Part shown: positions 11,918-22,546 of the stretch, piece after piece
Position numbering within the stretch: position 1 is the stretch's first letter
Layout of the letters: each line of letters begins with the position of its first letter
Assembly (NCBI GenBank): GCA_947044405.1
Contig: CAMRHE010000461.1
Location: 1,240,001 to 1,304,000 of the forward strand
DNA from: Leptodactylus fallax
Lineage: Eukaryota; Chordata; Amphibia; Anura; Leptodactylidae
Reading direction: 5' to 3'
DNA: 64,000 nucleotides
The notes under the pieces: model-generated
The model's input: the letters and a program-made list of their open reading frames with translations, nothing else
What the model was told of the DNA's origin: nothing
The model's database searches: none
Position numbers and translations under genes: made by a program

Positions 11918-12560
11918 TATATACTGCTGCTCAAATTGATGCCCCAGTATATGCAACAATGCCACTTAATGAAGATTCACCTTACAACCATGAAATGAAA
12001 GAGGGAACTATAAGCAATGGCTTGCCCTGGTGAAGTTGGGGGTAGGAACTGGAGGAGGTGGTTGGGTCCCACCTGGTATTGAAACTGTGTCTTCCCTGCA
12101 CCCATGAGGTGATGTCAGTAGTAGTACTAGCAAGCACCAGGCCTTGCTGCCTTTGTAGACTGTGGCCTTTGATGCTCAAAGCATTGAATCAGTGGACCAT
12201 GACAGATATGTATTGTCCCTCTGTATAAGTACTGCTCTACTGCTTGGTGGTGTGCACCTTTCCCCATATGGACATTTACAAGTAGAGGGCCACATGGCAA
12301 TATCAAGCAGGGACAACTTTCCTTGATAAGTAATGGTAGTTTGGTATGTGCCATTGAGACTGCCATCAGTTGGTGAAAAAGCAGTAGATTCTGCTAAGTG
12401 GAACGGTAGTGACTTCACTACCAGTAACTTAGCCAGTTGGGATTTAAAGTTGCAGATCAACCGAATGACTGGGTGAACATTGCTGTATACTGGACACACA
12501 TTCCTTTATGGATGATGATATTGGCATGGAGGAGGATGAGGAGAAGCAGATGGAGATGAT
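11918..12560 (+). repeat. Dispersed repeat family R1, right part
   Basis: The sequence resumes R1 after the Tc1 insertion. Blocks such as gcttgccctggtg, then cagtggaccatgacag and gcacctttcccca, line up with 49918-49934 plus 53024-53340, where R1 is split by a hAT-like element. No gene is seen. Confidence 0.6.
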
Positions 12561-13079
12561 AATAAATGAAAATGATGATGACCAATGGCGGAACTACTGC
12601 CGTAGCAGTCGTAGCAAGCCCAAGAACTATGAGCTTAGGGTCCCTAATTCCTATTTTCCTTCTCTAAAACCTAGTTGCGTCTTATGGTCCGAAAAATACG
12701 GTAATTGGCTCAGTTCTGCTGGCAAAATTGGTAGTTTGGGCTAAATAGGTTCAAAAGTTAATATTCCCTCTGTTAATGTACGAGGCTACCATAATCTTGC
12801 TAATGAAAAAGGGAAAGGGGATGAGACTAATCCAGAGTTGTATCACCCTATTTCTTTAATAAATGTAGATGCAAAGGTCAAAATTCTCAGAAGAAACAGA
12901 ATGCAGGTGCCCCACATATGACTGTCCAGAAGCAGGGTTCTTTCACCTGTATTATTTATGAATAAATACATGACTGTTCAACTGCAGTAGTTCAACTGTA
13001 GTATGCTTAGACTTAGTTATCCACCCAATCTCAATAACTTATGGCCAAAGACTACCAGCAAACCGCCATACCTCTCCCG
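12561..13079. other. Unassigned stretch
   Basis: About 520 bp without a recognised gene or repeat boundary. Confidence 0.45.
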
Positions 13080-13830
13080 TGGCCACCCCATTCCCTCAAA
13101 TTTTCCCCAAAAATGACACAGAAATCTGTTGTTGGATAATTTTGGCCACAGCAACCATTTTATTAACAAATATATACATATAAACAAAATGAAAAACCAA
13201 TATAAAACATTATATAAATACCAGCCTTGGACGGAGGTCTTTGGAGCTACATAAACGGTCTAGCACCCACAAGTATGTATAGCCTAGTTGCACCTATCTT
13301 ACCACCAATCGTTAGCCCCAGCTCGGTGAAACCGCACCTCATCATCCAGAGAAAGGGACTCCCCCTTGTGGGGGAACCCACCAACCATGCGCCAGACCAC
13401 CCTACACATGAGCAGTCCAATTTACAGGGGGGAGGGGAATCCCACCACAATGACTCTCCCCCCACACCGAATTCAGCCAACTCCAAGGCCCCCCGCCCGC
13501 CACGGCTACCATGACGCCTGTCCTACTGCAGCCTAAACTGAAGTAAAACATAACCCAAAACAAAAAAGGGGGAGGGTGAGATCATCTGCTTCGGCATCTT
13601 CCCACCAACTGCCGCTCTCCGGTGCGTAACCGGAAGTTCGACCTATGCCCCGCTCCCCTACTTCTGCCGACTACATGCAGCCGGCTTGCCGCACCTCCCT
13701 CATCATGGAGCACACTGTCCTCGCAATTCCAGTCTTGCTAGCTTGCGCTTAGGGCGTGCGCCCCCCCGCTCCAGCCCTCCCTTGAACTCCGCTTCCACAC
13801 TTGTGAAATTATTTTAGAGGAAACTGTTTC
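13080..13830 (-). repeat. Possible reversed Ngaro/DIRS-type end fragment
   Basis: Read on the minus strand, 13180-13135 gives taataaaatggttgctgtgg, resembling the 3' end of the Ngaro element at about 18965-18990 (taataaatcggcctgag). The remainder is GC-rich with C-runs and no coding motif. It may be the terminal part of a related element in opposite orientation, but the likeness is short and the call is weak. Confidence 0.3.
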
Positions 13831-13972
13831 TAAGTGCAACCTTAGTTGTTGCAAAGCATTATATGACTAAATAATCTCTGACTATTGAAGAATGAGTTAA
13901 AATAGATAGATATAAAAATTATTAATTATATATCTGCCAGGTTTATCCTATCTGTTGGTAAAAATTGAAAAT

Positions 13973-14417
13973 GTGTGGTATCTCTGGATCTAGGCATGTA
14001 ACATGTAAGGGCTCAAAGCTGGTATAGAAAAGGTCTCAGACACTAAGGAATGAGGCCTGCATGACAGAGTAGAGGATTGGGGAGTGAAGGGGTTAATGAG
14101 GAAGGGAGTTTGAGCAGGGGAAAAAGAGGGGAGGGGCCAAAGGGCTTAAAGTTAGGTGCAGGGGTGAGACAGGGGTCAGTCTGACAGTGTTGAGTCACCT
14201 TACCTCATCATCATGTCTGACCTTGGATGCCCTCATGGCGCAGGTCCGTTCTGCGGTGGCGGTGCACAGCGGTCGGGTCTTGGAGGAGCGGCTGCTGGAG
14301 GCGTCAGTATGCCCGCAGGAAGGGGGTCGGTGTGGTATCATTCCTTAGTGTCTGAGGGTTTTCTATACCAGCTTTGAGCCCTTACATTTTACATGTCTAG
14401 ATCCCGAGATACCACAC
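13973..14417. repeat. Inverted pair of an 80-bp sequence
   Basis: 13973-14053 and 14338-14417 are reverse complements of each other with few differences (for example gggctcaaagctggtatag against ctataccagctttgagccc). The spacer is about 285 bp and includes the first bases of the Ngaro gag region. The right copy interrupts the gag frame. It could be two insertions of one small element or a part of the element's own terminal structure. Confidence 0.85.
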
Positions 14418-15560
14418 TGGGGCCGGGCCGGAAGAGGCCGGGTGAAGATGTCAGCGGTGGTTTCTAGGCAGGGCGCGTCGCTCGCCGGGGATGCTGCGGT
14501 AGACCTACTGGATAGCACTGCAGTCTCAGGCGTAAAAGACGGCGAGTGCCTGTCAGAGGGCATGTTGGACCGGAGTGCAGCTGAGGATGCAGTGGAACAG
14601 CGGTGGCTGGTCTGAGGCGGCCCCTGATGCAGTCTGGTGAGTGCCAGGAGGGTGTCTTAATCTTCTGTCGGGGGGGCTCCATGGGGGGTTTTGGGAGTTG
14701 CAGTGGGGCAGGGGGCATTAGCTGGGGGGTCAGCGTGGTGGGGGCAGCTATTGGGCTTGCTGCATCAGGTAGTGGGGAGTCAGATGGCGCCTATGGCTGT
14801 GGGTGCAGTTGCGGCCTGGGTGTCTGGAGCTGGCAGCCAGGATAGAAGGGGAGTTTTAGGTGGCAGTTTCGGCAGTGTGGGTTGCGGAGTCCGTGGTGGG
14901 GAGATCTGCAGAGACCTCTGCTGCTGGGGACGGTGAGGCTTCCACTGGATCGGGGTCCGCTGGAGGTACCAAGGCTAAGGACAAGGAGAAGGCGGAGGAT
15001 ATAGTGCGTTTAGATGACCGGGCTAAAGGGGAAGTGTACGTTTGCTTTGAGGGGCCGTTGGGGGCGCTCTTGAAGCAGGATGGTTGCTGGCGTTCACTAT
15101 CTTGGCGAGTGTTATAGGGGAGAAGGAGCCGGAACATTGCTCCGCTCTGTTTGGTTATAAGGGCGCGGGGGGGGGGGGGAGCGTATCAGGTGTACAGGGG
15201 TGTTGCGTGGTTACAGTACGAAGAACAGTTTTGGCAGCGGAAGGTGGTGCATCCAAGATTGCGGTGGGACCACAAGGATATCTCCTTGTGGATGCATCTG
15301 ATGGCGGCACCTAATGCCCCATTATTTCGTGGGGGCGCCGGGGGTTCGAGCCCTGGGGCAGGATCCTTATCGTCCCAGCGAAAAGGGTATTGTTGGTAGT
15401 TCAATGAGGGACTGTGCAAAATTGTCTCTTCAAGCACAAGTGCTCAGGTTGTGGGGGATCTCACGACCTCCACAAGTGCTTCAAGCGGAGTAAAGGGAAG
15501 GTCAGTGATGCTATGGAAAAAAGGGAGGAGGCCGGAGAGGGTCGAGGCAATGTGTCCTTT
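14235..15560 (+). pseudogene. Ngaro gag-like protein, degenerate
   Basis: From the ATG at 14235 the reading is MAQVRSAVAVHSGRVLEER, broken at 14338 by the inverted 80-bp copy. Later pieces are readable in changing frames: EDIVRLDDRAKGEVYVCFEG (about 14995-15055), LAFTILASVIGEKEPEHCSA (about 15085-15145), AYQVYRGVAWLQYEEQF and LRWDHKDISLWMHLMA (15180-15305), and a C-terminal knuckle KCSGCGGSHDLHKCFKR (about 15440-15490). The knuckle reads CX2CX3HX4C and should bind the element's RNA. At least four frame changes and a G-run near 15170 separate the pieces. Gag forms the particle in which reverse transcription happens. Confidence 0.8.
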
Positions 15561-15769
15561 TCTAAATAGGTATCCAGACTGGGAGGCGGCAGGTTTATTG
15601 AAAGGGAGTTTGAGGTGGGCTTTTGCATCCCGTTCGATGCGGCGGCTCCTGTGTTTAGGCCGGGCAATTTAAAATCTGCACGGGATCATCCAGAGGTAAT
15701 TAGAGAAAAGTTGATGAAGGAGGTGGCATTGAGGAGGATGGCAGGCCCTTTGAGGCTCCACCTTGGCCT

Positions 15770-17115
15770 CATTTGAGGGTGTCGCCATTGGGGGTGGTCC
15801 CCAAAAGGGAGCCTAACAAGTTTTGCCTCATTTATCACCTGTTGTTCCCGGCGGGGGTGTCGGTCAATGACAGCATTGATCCAGCCCTGTCGTCCATGTC
15901 TTATGCTTCATTTGATAGGACGCTGGCACTGGTTCGGCGGGAGGGCCGGGGCGTACTTATGGCCAAGACAGATATAGAGGCAGCGTTTCGGTTGCTGGCT
16001 GTGCATCTGGAGAGCTTTTACCTTTTGGAATGCATGTGGGAGGAACGGTTCTTTGTGGATTGTTGTGGGATGTTCCATCACCTGTGCATACTGAGGTGTT
16101 TAGTTCTTTTTTGGAGTGGGTGGTGCGGGATGTGTTGGTATGTCCTCCATCATCCACGATCTGGATGAATTTCTCTGTGTAGGTCCTCAGGGGTCTCATG
16201 AATGTTTGAGGTTGCTGCGGACTGTGGAACGGGTGGCGGGATTGTTTGGTGTTCTTTTGGCGCCAGACAAAAAGAAGGTCCTGCGCCTGTTATGAAGTTT
16301 TTGCATATTGAGTTGGTTTAGGTTCTTATGGATTCTCCTTTGCCGGGGGATAAATTGGAGGACTTGAGGTGCACGGTTCGGGCGTTTCAGGGTTTGCGCA
16401 AGATTCGGTTGCGGGAGGTTCAATCGTTGTTGGGGAAGTTGAACTTTGCCTGTTGGATTATGCCGATGGGCAGGATTTTCTGTTGCTGGTTAGTGGCTTC
16501 CACGGCTGGTGTGCGGTCACCTCATCACTTCGTGTGGTTTACGGCAGATGTGAGGGCAGACCTAGTAGTTTGGGATGTTTTTCTGCAGCACTTTAATGGG
16601 CGTTCTTTGTGGCTCTCGTCAGCTGTTAGTAGTGGGGCCTTTGATTTATATATGGATACCGCAGGGTCTGTCGGTTATGGGGTGTATTTTCGGGATCGCT
16701 GGTGTGCGGGTTCTTGGTTCTGGAGTCTTGGCTCTGCTAGAACTCTTCCCAATTTTGGTGGCAGTGGAGTTGTGGGGGGAGCACCTACGTAATCGGAGGG
16801 TCTGCTTCCACTGTGATAACAGTGCTGTTTTGTTTGTCATTAATTCTCAATTGGTGAGGTCTCCCCCGGTGGTGTCTCTGATGCGGTATTTAGTGTTACG
16901 GTGTTTGGAGCTTAATATCTGTGTCTTTGCGTGCCATGTTCCCAGTGTTGAGAATTCGGTGGCTGACTCCTTGTCTCGTCTTCAGTTTGGCAGGTTATGG
17001 GACCTGGTTCTGGAGGTGGAGGCAGAGGCAGTGGGCGAACTTTGTCCGGGGCTCTTGTGGTCCCTGGTGTCTGTGCCACAGCGGGTCTTGTCCAGCGCTC
17101 AGTCTCTGCAGTGAC
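15770..17115 (+). pseudogene. Ngaro reverse transcriptase and RNase H, catalytic site lost
   Basis: The RT begins VSPLGVVPKREPNKFCLIY (15778 on) and has motif A as MAKTDIEAAFRLL (about 15959-15997). The catalytic box expected as HYLDDF reads HDLDEF at about 16156-16173, so the tyrosine and the second aspartate are changed and the enzyme should be dead. The thumb region follows as LREVQSLLGKLNFA (about 16410). RNase H is readable over two frames: YMDTAGSVGYGVYF, ELFPILVAVELWGEHLRN, CFHCDNSAVLFVINS and VENSVADSLSR, keeping the acidic residues of the active site. Frame changes occur near 16070, 16290 and 16730. Together these would copy element RNA into DNA and remove the RNA strand. Confidence 0.87.
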
Positions 17116-17194
17116 TTGGTGGAAGTATTAGCAGGCTTGACGGGATTGGGAGGCTGCTTGCGGGGCCTTCGGTGGGGCCCTATCTGATGATGAT

Positions 17195-17930
17195 TTGCTG
17201 TTGCTCTTTGTTTTCTGGGTAGGTGAGGTCTTTGCGGAAGGGCGTTCTGCTCATGTTATGTCCCAGAGGTTGGTGGCACTGGTTTTTTGGTTTCGCTTGC
17301 AGGGTTTGCGAGATGTCACCAAAGACTTTGTGGTTAGACAGGCTATGCCGGGTTTTTGGCGAGGGGTGTCACAGCGGGATGGGTGGCGTCTGGTTTCTTA
17401 TGCCCTGTTACACCGCTCGTTGGCATGCTTGCCGTCCTTGTGTTTTTCAGATTTTGAGGTTGCCTTGTTCCGGGCGGCATTTTTTTGGCATTCTTTGGGG
17501 CTTTTCGGGTTGGGGAATTGGTTAGTGATTCGGTGGCGGTGCACGGGGGGGGTTGCAGTTTGCGGATGTGTAGCTTTTTGCTGACCGGGTGGAAGGATTT
17601 TTGCATCGGTCTAAGACTAACGCGGTGGGTAGGAGACGTTTGTTGGTGTTGCATGCTGTTCCAGGTAGTGTTTGTTGTCCTGTGCAAGTGGTCACGGCCT
17701 TTTTGTGGATTCGGGGGCCCTGTCGCATTACTAATTTGTGTCAGTATTCAAACCGGCGCTGGTGGCGGTGGGGGAGCTGCCTGGGGAATACAGCTCTCAT
17801 TCCTTTCGGATTGGGGCCGCCACGGAGGCGTCTCAATGGGGGTTGGGTGACAATGTTGTTCAGCGTCTGGGGAGGTGGGAGTTAGAGCAATTATGCCTCT
17901 ATGTTTGTCCTTCCTTGCTGCCTGGACTGT
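17195..17930 (+). pseudogene. Ngaro tyrosine recombinase (integrase), degenerate
   Basis: The catalytic domain is recognisable in pieces: AFFGAFRVGELVSDS (about 17492) gives the first catalytic arginine, SHSFRIGAATEAS (about 17798-17836) gives the histidine and second arginine (HxxR), LGRWE (near 17870) the conserved tryptophan, and LYVCP (near 17900) the block that normally holds the nucleophilic tyrosine. At least one frame change separates the first part from the HxxR part (about 17600-17740). The enzyme family joins circular DNA into the genome without target duplication, which fits the lack of a visible duplication here. Confidence 0.82.
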
Positions 17931-18029
17931 TATGGGGTGAGAGTGTTGTTTCCAAAAGGGGGGTTGGCGTTGCTGTCAGTTGGCTGGTTACATTGTTGTG
18001 TTGGTTCCTTTTGTTCTGTTTTGCAGGAC

Positions 18030-18609
18030 CTTTTCTCATGTGGATATTTGGCCATTTATATGTGTTCTGGGGTGCGCTGCAGGCGGCGGCCGGCCGGCCG
18101 GCAGCTGAGCCTTCCTCAGACCAATGCGATGGTGAGATGGATCGGGGTGCGTGGCATGGTGTGGAGTCGGGTGTTGCCTGAATTCCAGTTTTATTGTCGT
18201 GTGGATCGGCCTCCGAATATGCTCGTGTTACATGTTGGGGGGAATGATCTGGGTGTGCGCTCTTCCCAGGAGCTTATCCAGGACATCAAGTTTGATATGT
18301 TGCGGGTGTTGGCAGAGTTCCCGGGCATTGTTTTAGTGTGGTCCGACATTGTGGCGCGGTTGATATGGCGACATGCTTGGTCAGCGGCTAGGTTGGAGAA
18401 AACACGGATAAAGGTGAATAAGGCGGTGTTGCATTTTGTGGTCCTTAATGGGGGTGTGGTGGTGCGCCATAGGGATCTGGAGTCTCCGTCTCTGGAGCTT
18501 CTGGCATGATGGTGTGTATATCAATGCTATCGGGATTGACTTATGGATGTTAGGTTTGCATGATGGGTTGGAGCAAGTGATTTATGTGTGGCAGGCCTCA
18601 CGGGCATAA
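18030..18609 (+). pseudogene. SGNH/GDSL-hydrolase domain of the Ngaro element, active site damaged
   Basis: A domain found in vertebrate Ngaro elements with the fold of lipase/esterase-type hydrolases; its role in the element is not established. Block I, normally GHSYVFWG, reads GHLYVFWG (about 18051-18075), so the catalytic serine is leucine. The middle has VRWIGVRGMVWSRVLPE and LHVGGNDLG, with the block III GGND intact. The last block reads HDGVYINAIGIDLW (from 18505), where the histidine usually after DGV is tyrosine. Frame changes lie near 18110 and 18500. The reading ends at TAA 18607-18609. With serine and histidine both lost it is not expected to be a working hydrolase. Confidence 0.82.
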
Positions 18610-18968
18610 GGTGTGATGCCCATGAGTCAGTGGCGGAGGTGGTGATGGATAAGAGGCCTAAGTAATGGTTTTGGAGGATCTAATCAGAGGTATGAAGACC
18701 AACCCCTGGTTGGGGTATGGTACCTCATGGGCTTCAGGTTCAAGGCCTTAGAGGTTGAACAGTTACCCAAGGCGGGGTTTTGCGCCTGGGTACTGGTGGG
18801 GTGCCTTCCGCCTATTCACGGTTAGCTTATTGCATGTTGATATGTGTTTAAGTGTTTGTCAGTAAGTTATCGTTTACAGGAATGTTTTAAAAGTTATAAT
18901 GTTATATTGCCCCCCTTTTACGGTTGCAAAATACGGTTTACTTGTTTACAGTGTTTTATGTGTTATTT

Positions 18969-18974
18969 AATAAA
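18969..18974 (+). terminator. Polyadenylation signal of the Ngaro element
   Basis: AATAAA stands about 360 bp after the hydrolase stop, followed by a short GC palindrome (ggcctgagaggcc). It is the expected 3' processing signal of the element's RNA. Confidence 0.55.
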
Positions 18975-20165
18975 TCGGCCTGAGAGGCCAATTTTAAATC
19001 CATACAGTTGTCCTAGTCTTTATTGGGTAAGGTATGGTGGGTGGGGGTGGTATGTTTGGTGGGTATAATTGTTATAATGGTAAACAACAGACCATAGTCC
19101 TCCTCCCTGCGTCATGTTAGTATTAATGCCCCCATACATTAAAAATGCCACAGTGCCTCCCTTTCCCATATAGTGCTTTCTGTCTGCCAGTATCCCTGTG
19201 ACTTTTTCATATTTTCCCTCCCTGTCTTCCAAAATTCATAACTTTTTTATTTTTCTGTTGACATTGCTATGTTATAGCTTATTGTTTGCGTGACGAGTTG
19301 TAATTTCATTTGCTGCCATTTTGAGGTACATATAATGTTTTGATTAGCATTTATTTAGGTTTTTTGGGGGTCCATGAGAAATAAAACAGAATTCTATCAT
19401 AATTTTTTGCATTTTTTTTTTAGTGTTCACTCTGCATTGAAAATGACATGGCAGCTTTGTCCAGCAGGTCATTATGACTACAGTGATACCATATTTATAT
19501 TGGTTTTTATACGTTTTACCACTTTTTTTTTTAACTTGTATTTTATTGAACATTTTTCAAAGCATACAAAAATATAATGTAATGTAATATAAGGCATGGT
19601 ACATCCGAGAATAGTGAACGGAGGGGGAGAGGAGGGGGAGGGAAGGGGATACAAGGGGTGTCATGGAAAATGGGCAAGGATGATTGAAAATAGTGTAGGA
19701 AGAGAATGAAGGATTAGCAGAGGAAGAAGAGGTGGGAAAGGGAGAGAGGAATAGGTCAGGGGAGAAAGATGGGACGGAATGGAGGGACATAGGTCAAAAG
19801 GCAATACATAATTAACAGTCAAAAATAGAAAACCATAAACAGTTAACAGTGATCCAGTAGAAAATACAATCATATCTCAATAAATCGAGTAGGTACATTT
19901 CCAATAGACATTAGCCAGAGCATCAATACGCCAGAAAAAATGTGCAGTGGCCAAGTGGCATCAGTATAAAAAACAGAGAGTCATATACAATTAACACTCA
20001 TATCTCTACCATGTTACCCACTTGCTGCACAATCTTTTAAAAGTATTGGGGTTACTCAATCTACACGATATCAAATGTTTCATAGTGCAATTAAAAGTAA
20101 CTGCTGTAGTAATCTCAGGGATACAAGGAAGGTCTGGACTTTTCCATAATTGGGCTATCTTGGAT

Positions 20166-20948
20166 CTAGTGACCATTAGTACGCGAAAAAATAACACATT
20201 GGTCATCAAAGGGCAATGTATCAATACCTAATGACAGCAAAGCCACGTGTGGACCCCAGGGAAACGGATATTGAATTATGGTGCATAGGAAATTATAGAT
20301 TTGCTTCCAAAATTCTGTAAGACGGGGACAAGACCACCATATATGTAGGAGTGAGCCAGTTTCTAAGCCACATCTCCAACAAGTTTCAGAAACATTGGGA
20401 AAAATACGTGCTAGTCTAGTTGGGGTGTAATACCATCTATACATCAATTTTCTAGATGATTCTAGTTGATCAATGCAGTGAAACACCTTCAAAGGTAAGG
20501 AAAACACTTCAGCCCATTGAGCGTCGGTAAACGTCTGACTAAGATCTGACTCCCATTTGGACCGGAATCCAAGTGATATTAGGGGTACATGGTCTCTTAT
20601 AGCTTTATAGGCATAAGAGAGAAGGGAGGATTTTTGGGCGTCCGAAATGAAAGGAAGGGAGATGGCATCCAGGTAAACGGCAATAGCTGGCCGATTAGGC
20701 TGGGGATTAGAGGGGTCTGACTGTAGGTTATACAGTTTCGAATAATAGTGTGCTAAAACTTCTACTATGCCTTTAGGGTCCACCACCTTTCGACCCGACT
20801 CACTAAAAATAAAGGGAATACCACTTTTGGTCATATGCGTCTTCAGATGTCTTGCTATGGCTGCGCTAGGTTTATGACCCTGCCAGTAATACATCAGCTT
20901 AAATTTATGCAGAGCAAGGTCATATTTATATACACTGAGGTCGTGCAA
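20166..20948 (-). pseudogene. L1 ORF2 fusion: pre-RT region joined in frame to C-terminus, RT missing
   Basis: One open frame of 260 residues. Residues 1-110 match the region before the reverse transcriptase of L1 ORF2 (KSGIPFIFSESGRKVVDPKG, HYYSKLYNL, ISLPFISDAQKSSLL). From about residue 111 it continues with the C-terminal region (LMYRWYYTPTRL, then the cysteine knuckle CWRCGLETGSLLHIWWSC). Compared with ORF2 of the element at 37.7-41.3 kb, about 590 residues are absent, including every RT motif and the YADD box. The joint near 20618 keeps the frame. The remaining protein could bind nucleic acid through the knuckle but cannot reverse transcribe. Whether this arose before or after insertion cannot be told from one copy. 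Confidence 0.88.
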
Positions 20949-21438
20949 CCAAGCATGCAGGGTAGAGATCTGTTGTGACCTATCAGGGCAGGGTGAGGGC
21001 TTATAAAGCCTGTGCAGAGATTCTAACTGGGTAAGTATGGCCTGTTCCTCTTGAATCCTCTGCTTTTTAGCATGGGAAGCTTGCTGAATGAAGTGGCCTC
21101 ACATGGAAACCTTGTGGGCACACCATAGGATAGTATCGCTCACCTGGTCATTGTCATTAAACTCTAAATATTCTGAAAGGGCTAAGGAAGTGGCTGGTGC
21201 ATAGAGGATGTTGTAGGATAAAGTTATTAAGTCTCCAGACCAAATCAGGGCGAGAAGGGTACTGTTCCTGTACCACAATGGAGACCGGTGCATGATCAGA
21301 CCATGTTGAAATGCCAATAGTGGATGCGCTCACCCTCTGTAAAATGGACCTATCCATTAACGCGTAATCAATCCTGGTATATACCCGATGCGGATTCGAG
21401 TATAAGGTATAATCTAATTCAGAGGGGTGCTGATGTCT

Positions 21439-21989
21439 CTACACATCAAAAATCTGGTGGGACTGCAGAACATTAACTATAGGGGTAGGTTCCGACACGG
21501 TCTGAGGAGCAGTAGAATACATTGAGGGCCAGATCACTTTATTAAAATCTCCCAATACCATGACATGGCCCCGAGCCACTTCCTCCACCTTGGATAGAAC
21601 CATACGGAGGAATTGCAATTGCCTCTTATTAGGGGCATATAGTGATACTAGTGTGTACTGGATATTGTTAGTGCGCCATATTAAAATGACATATGAGTGT
21701 CTTCGACTAGTATTGCTACTCCACACTACTACTGCACCACATGGGATAAAAACTGAGCTGGATAATGCTTGTGGTGGAGTCTAGGAGTATCCTCCTGGTT
21801 TAAATGTGTCTCCTGGAGACAAATAATATCAGAGTTGGAAGTCCTTGCTTCCTTCCACAGCGTCGCTGTTTTATAAGGAGAATTTAGGCCTTTAACATTT
21901 AAAGACAACATTTTAAATCCCATAATTACCAATCCAGTTGGCTGCGAGTGCTGGGGTGACATCAAGAAGTGTTGCGCATCCCTGTACAT
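21439..21989 (-). pseudogene. L1 ORF2 apurinic endonuclease domain, broken
   Basis: The N-terminal endonuclease that nicks target DNA. Readable blocks are MLSLNVKGLNSP and ICLQETHLNQED (21729-21989), then after a frame change YTLVSLYAPNKRQLQF and VMVLGDFNKVIWP (21439-21726). Asn, Glu and Asp-Asn active-site residues are visible in LNVKG, LQETH and GDFN. Further remnants on the minus strand at 21099-21357 include ISTWSDHAPVS, the last catalytic block (SDH). At least three frame breaks make it inactive. Confidence 0.85.
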
Positions 21990-22112
21990 GGAAATATAAA
22001 AAAGTTTCAGGTGTCATAGTGACTTTAAGAATTTTTTTTGCAAAGTTTTTTTTTTTAAGGGGTTAATATGTAAATAAAATTATATAAATTTGGTATCCCC
22101 AGAATCGTACCG

Positions 22113-22114
<2 letters not shown>
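21974..22114 (-). repeat. Piece of AT-rich repeat inside the LINE
   Basis: In reverse orientation it matches 27130-27275 (shared: gtgactttaagaatttttttt and ggtatccccagaatcgtacc, allowing small changes). It separates the LINE's ORF1 start from ORF2 and replaces most of ORF1. Confidence 0.8.
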
Positions 22115-22154
<40 letters not shown>

Positions 22155-22160
22155 AAAGCC
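22115..22160. repeat. ATT microsatellite
   Basis: About 14 ATT units between the AT-rich repeat piece and the ORF1 remnant. It gives a meaningless run of isoleucines in one frame. Confidence 0.95.
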
Positions 22161-22164
22161 TTCA

Positions 22165-22546
22165 TAGCTGCTTCCGAAATGGGCTTAGAGGATTCACTGT
22201 GTCCTAGGCCTGGGGAGGACTGCGAGGGGATACTGAAAAAACATGGTGTGGTGGGCAAAGATGGAACTCTCACCGGTGTCAGTACAGGAGAAGTCAGCAA
22301 GGTCGGATGTGGGGGAGAGTCCGCTGAGGCCAGTGAACCTGGGCTACTAGCCGAGGATGGCAATAAGGTACGGGCCTGAGCGTCGTCCGGTGTATTACTC
22401 ACTGTGGCCTGTTCCAGGATGGCCGGCAAGGCCCCCTGTGCAGTGGAGGAGGAAGTGTGGGCGCCATCTTGGAGAGAATCATGCATAGCTGCAGGGAAGA
22501 ATTTAGTCAGTTTCAGCGGGCTTTTCTTTTTCCTGCCACGAACCAT
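22165..22546 (-). pseudogene. L1 ORF1 N-terminal remnant
   Basis: The frame starts MVRGRKKKSPLKLTKFFP and runs through a Ser/Pro-rich region to about KPISEAAMKALL, where the microsatellite begins. The start and low-complexity N-terminus followed by an EAAMKALL helix resemble the ORF1 start of the L1 at 42.5 kb (ENPLTEASMKYMLMAF). The coiled coil, RRM and C-terminal domain are missing. ORF1 protein normally binds LINE RNA as a trimer. Confidence 0.7.

Larger units (their letters stand above)
14060..18990 (+). mobile_element. Ngaro-type (DIRS order) tyrosine-recombinase retrotransposon, degenerate
   Basis: A retrotransposon that integrates with a tyrosine recombinase instead of a DDE integrase. 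Reading left to right: a GC-rich leader, gag with a zinc-knuckle motif, reverse transcriptase, RNase H, tyrosine recombinase and an SGNH-hydrolase domain. DIRS1-type elements usually carry a methyltransferase domain instead, so the SGNH domain points to Ngaro. Many frameshifts and key-residue losses make it a relic. The 3' end has an aataaa at 18969-18974. The exact ends and the split direct repeats typical of Ngaro were not resolved by eye. Confidence 0.85.

Noticed and set aside
15186..15437. Minus-strand frame in the Ngaro gag region
   Set aside because: The plus strand encodes clear gag blocks here.
22055..22164. Run of isoleucines at the end of a minus-strand frame
   Set aside because: Comes from the ATT microsatellite, not from a protein.
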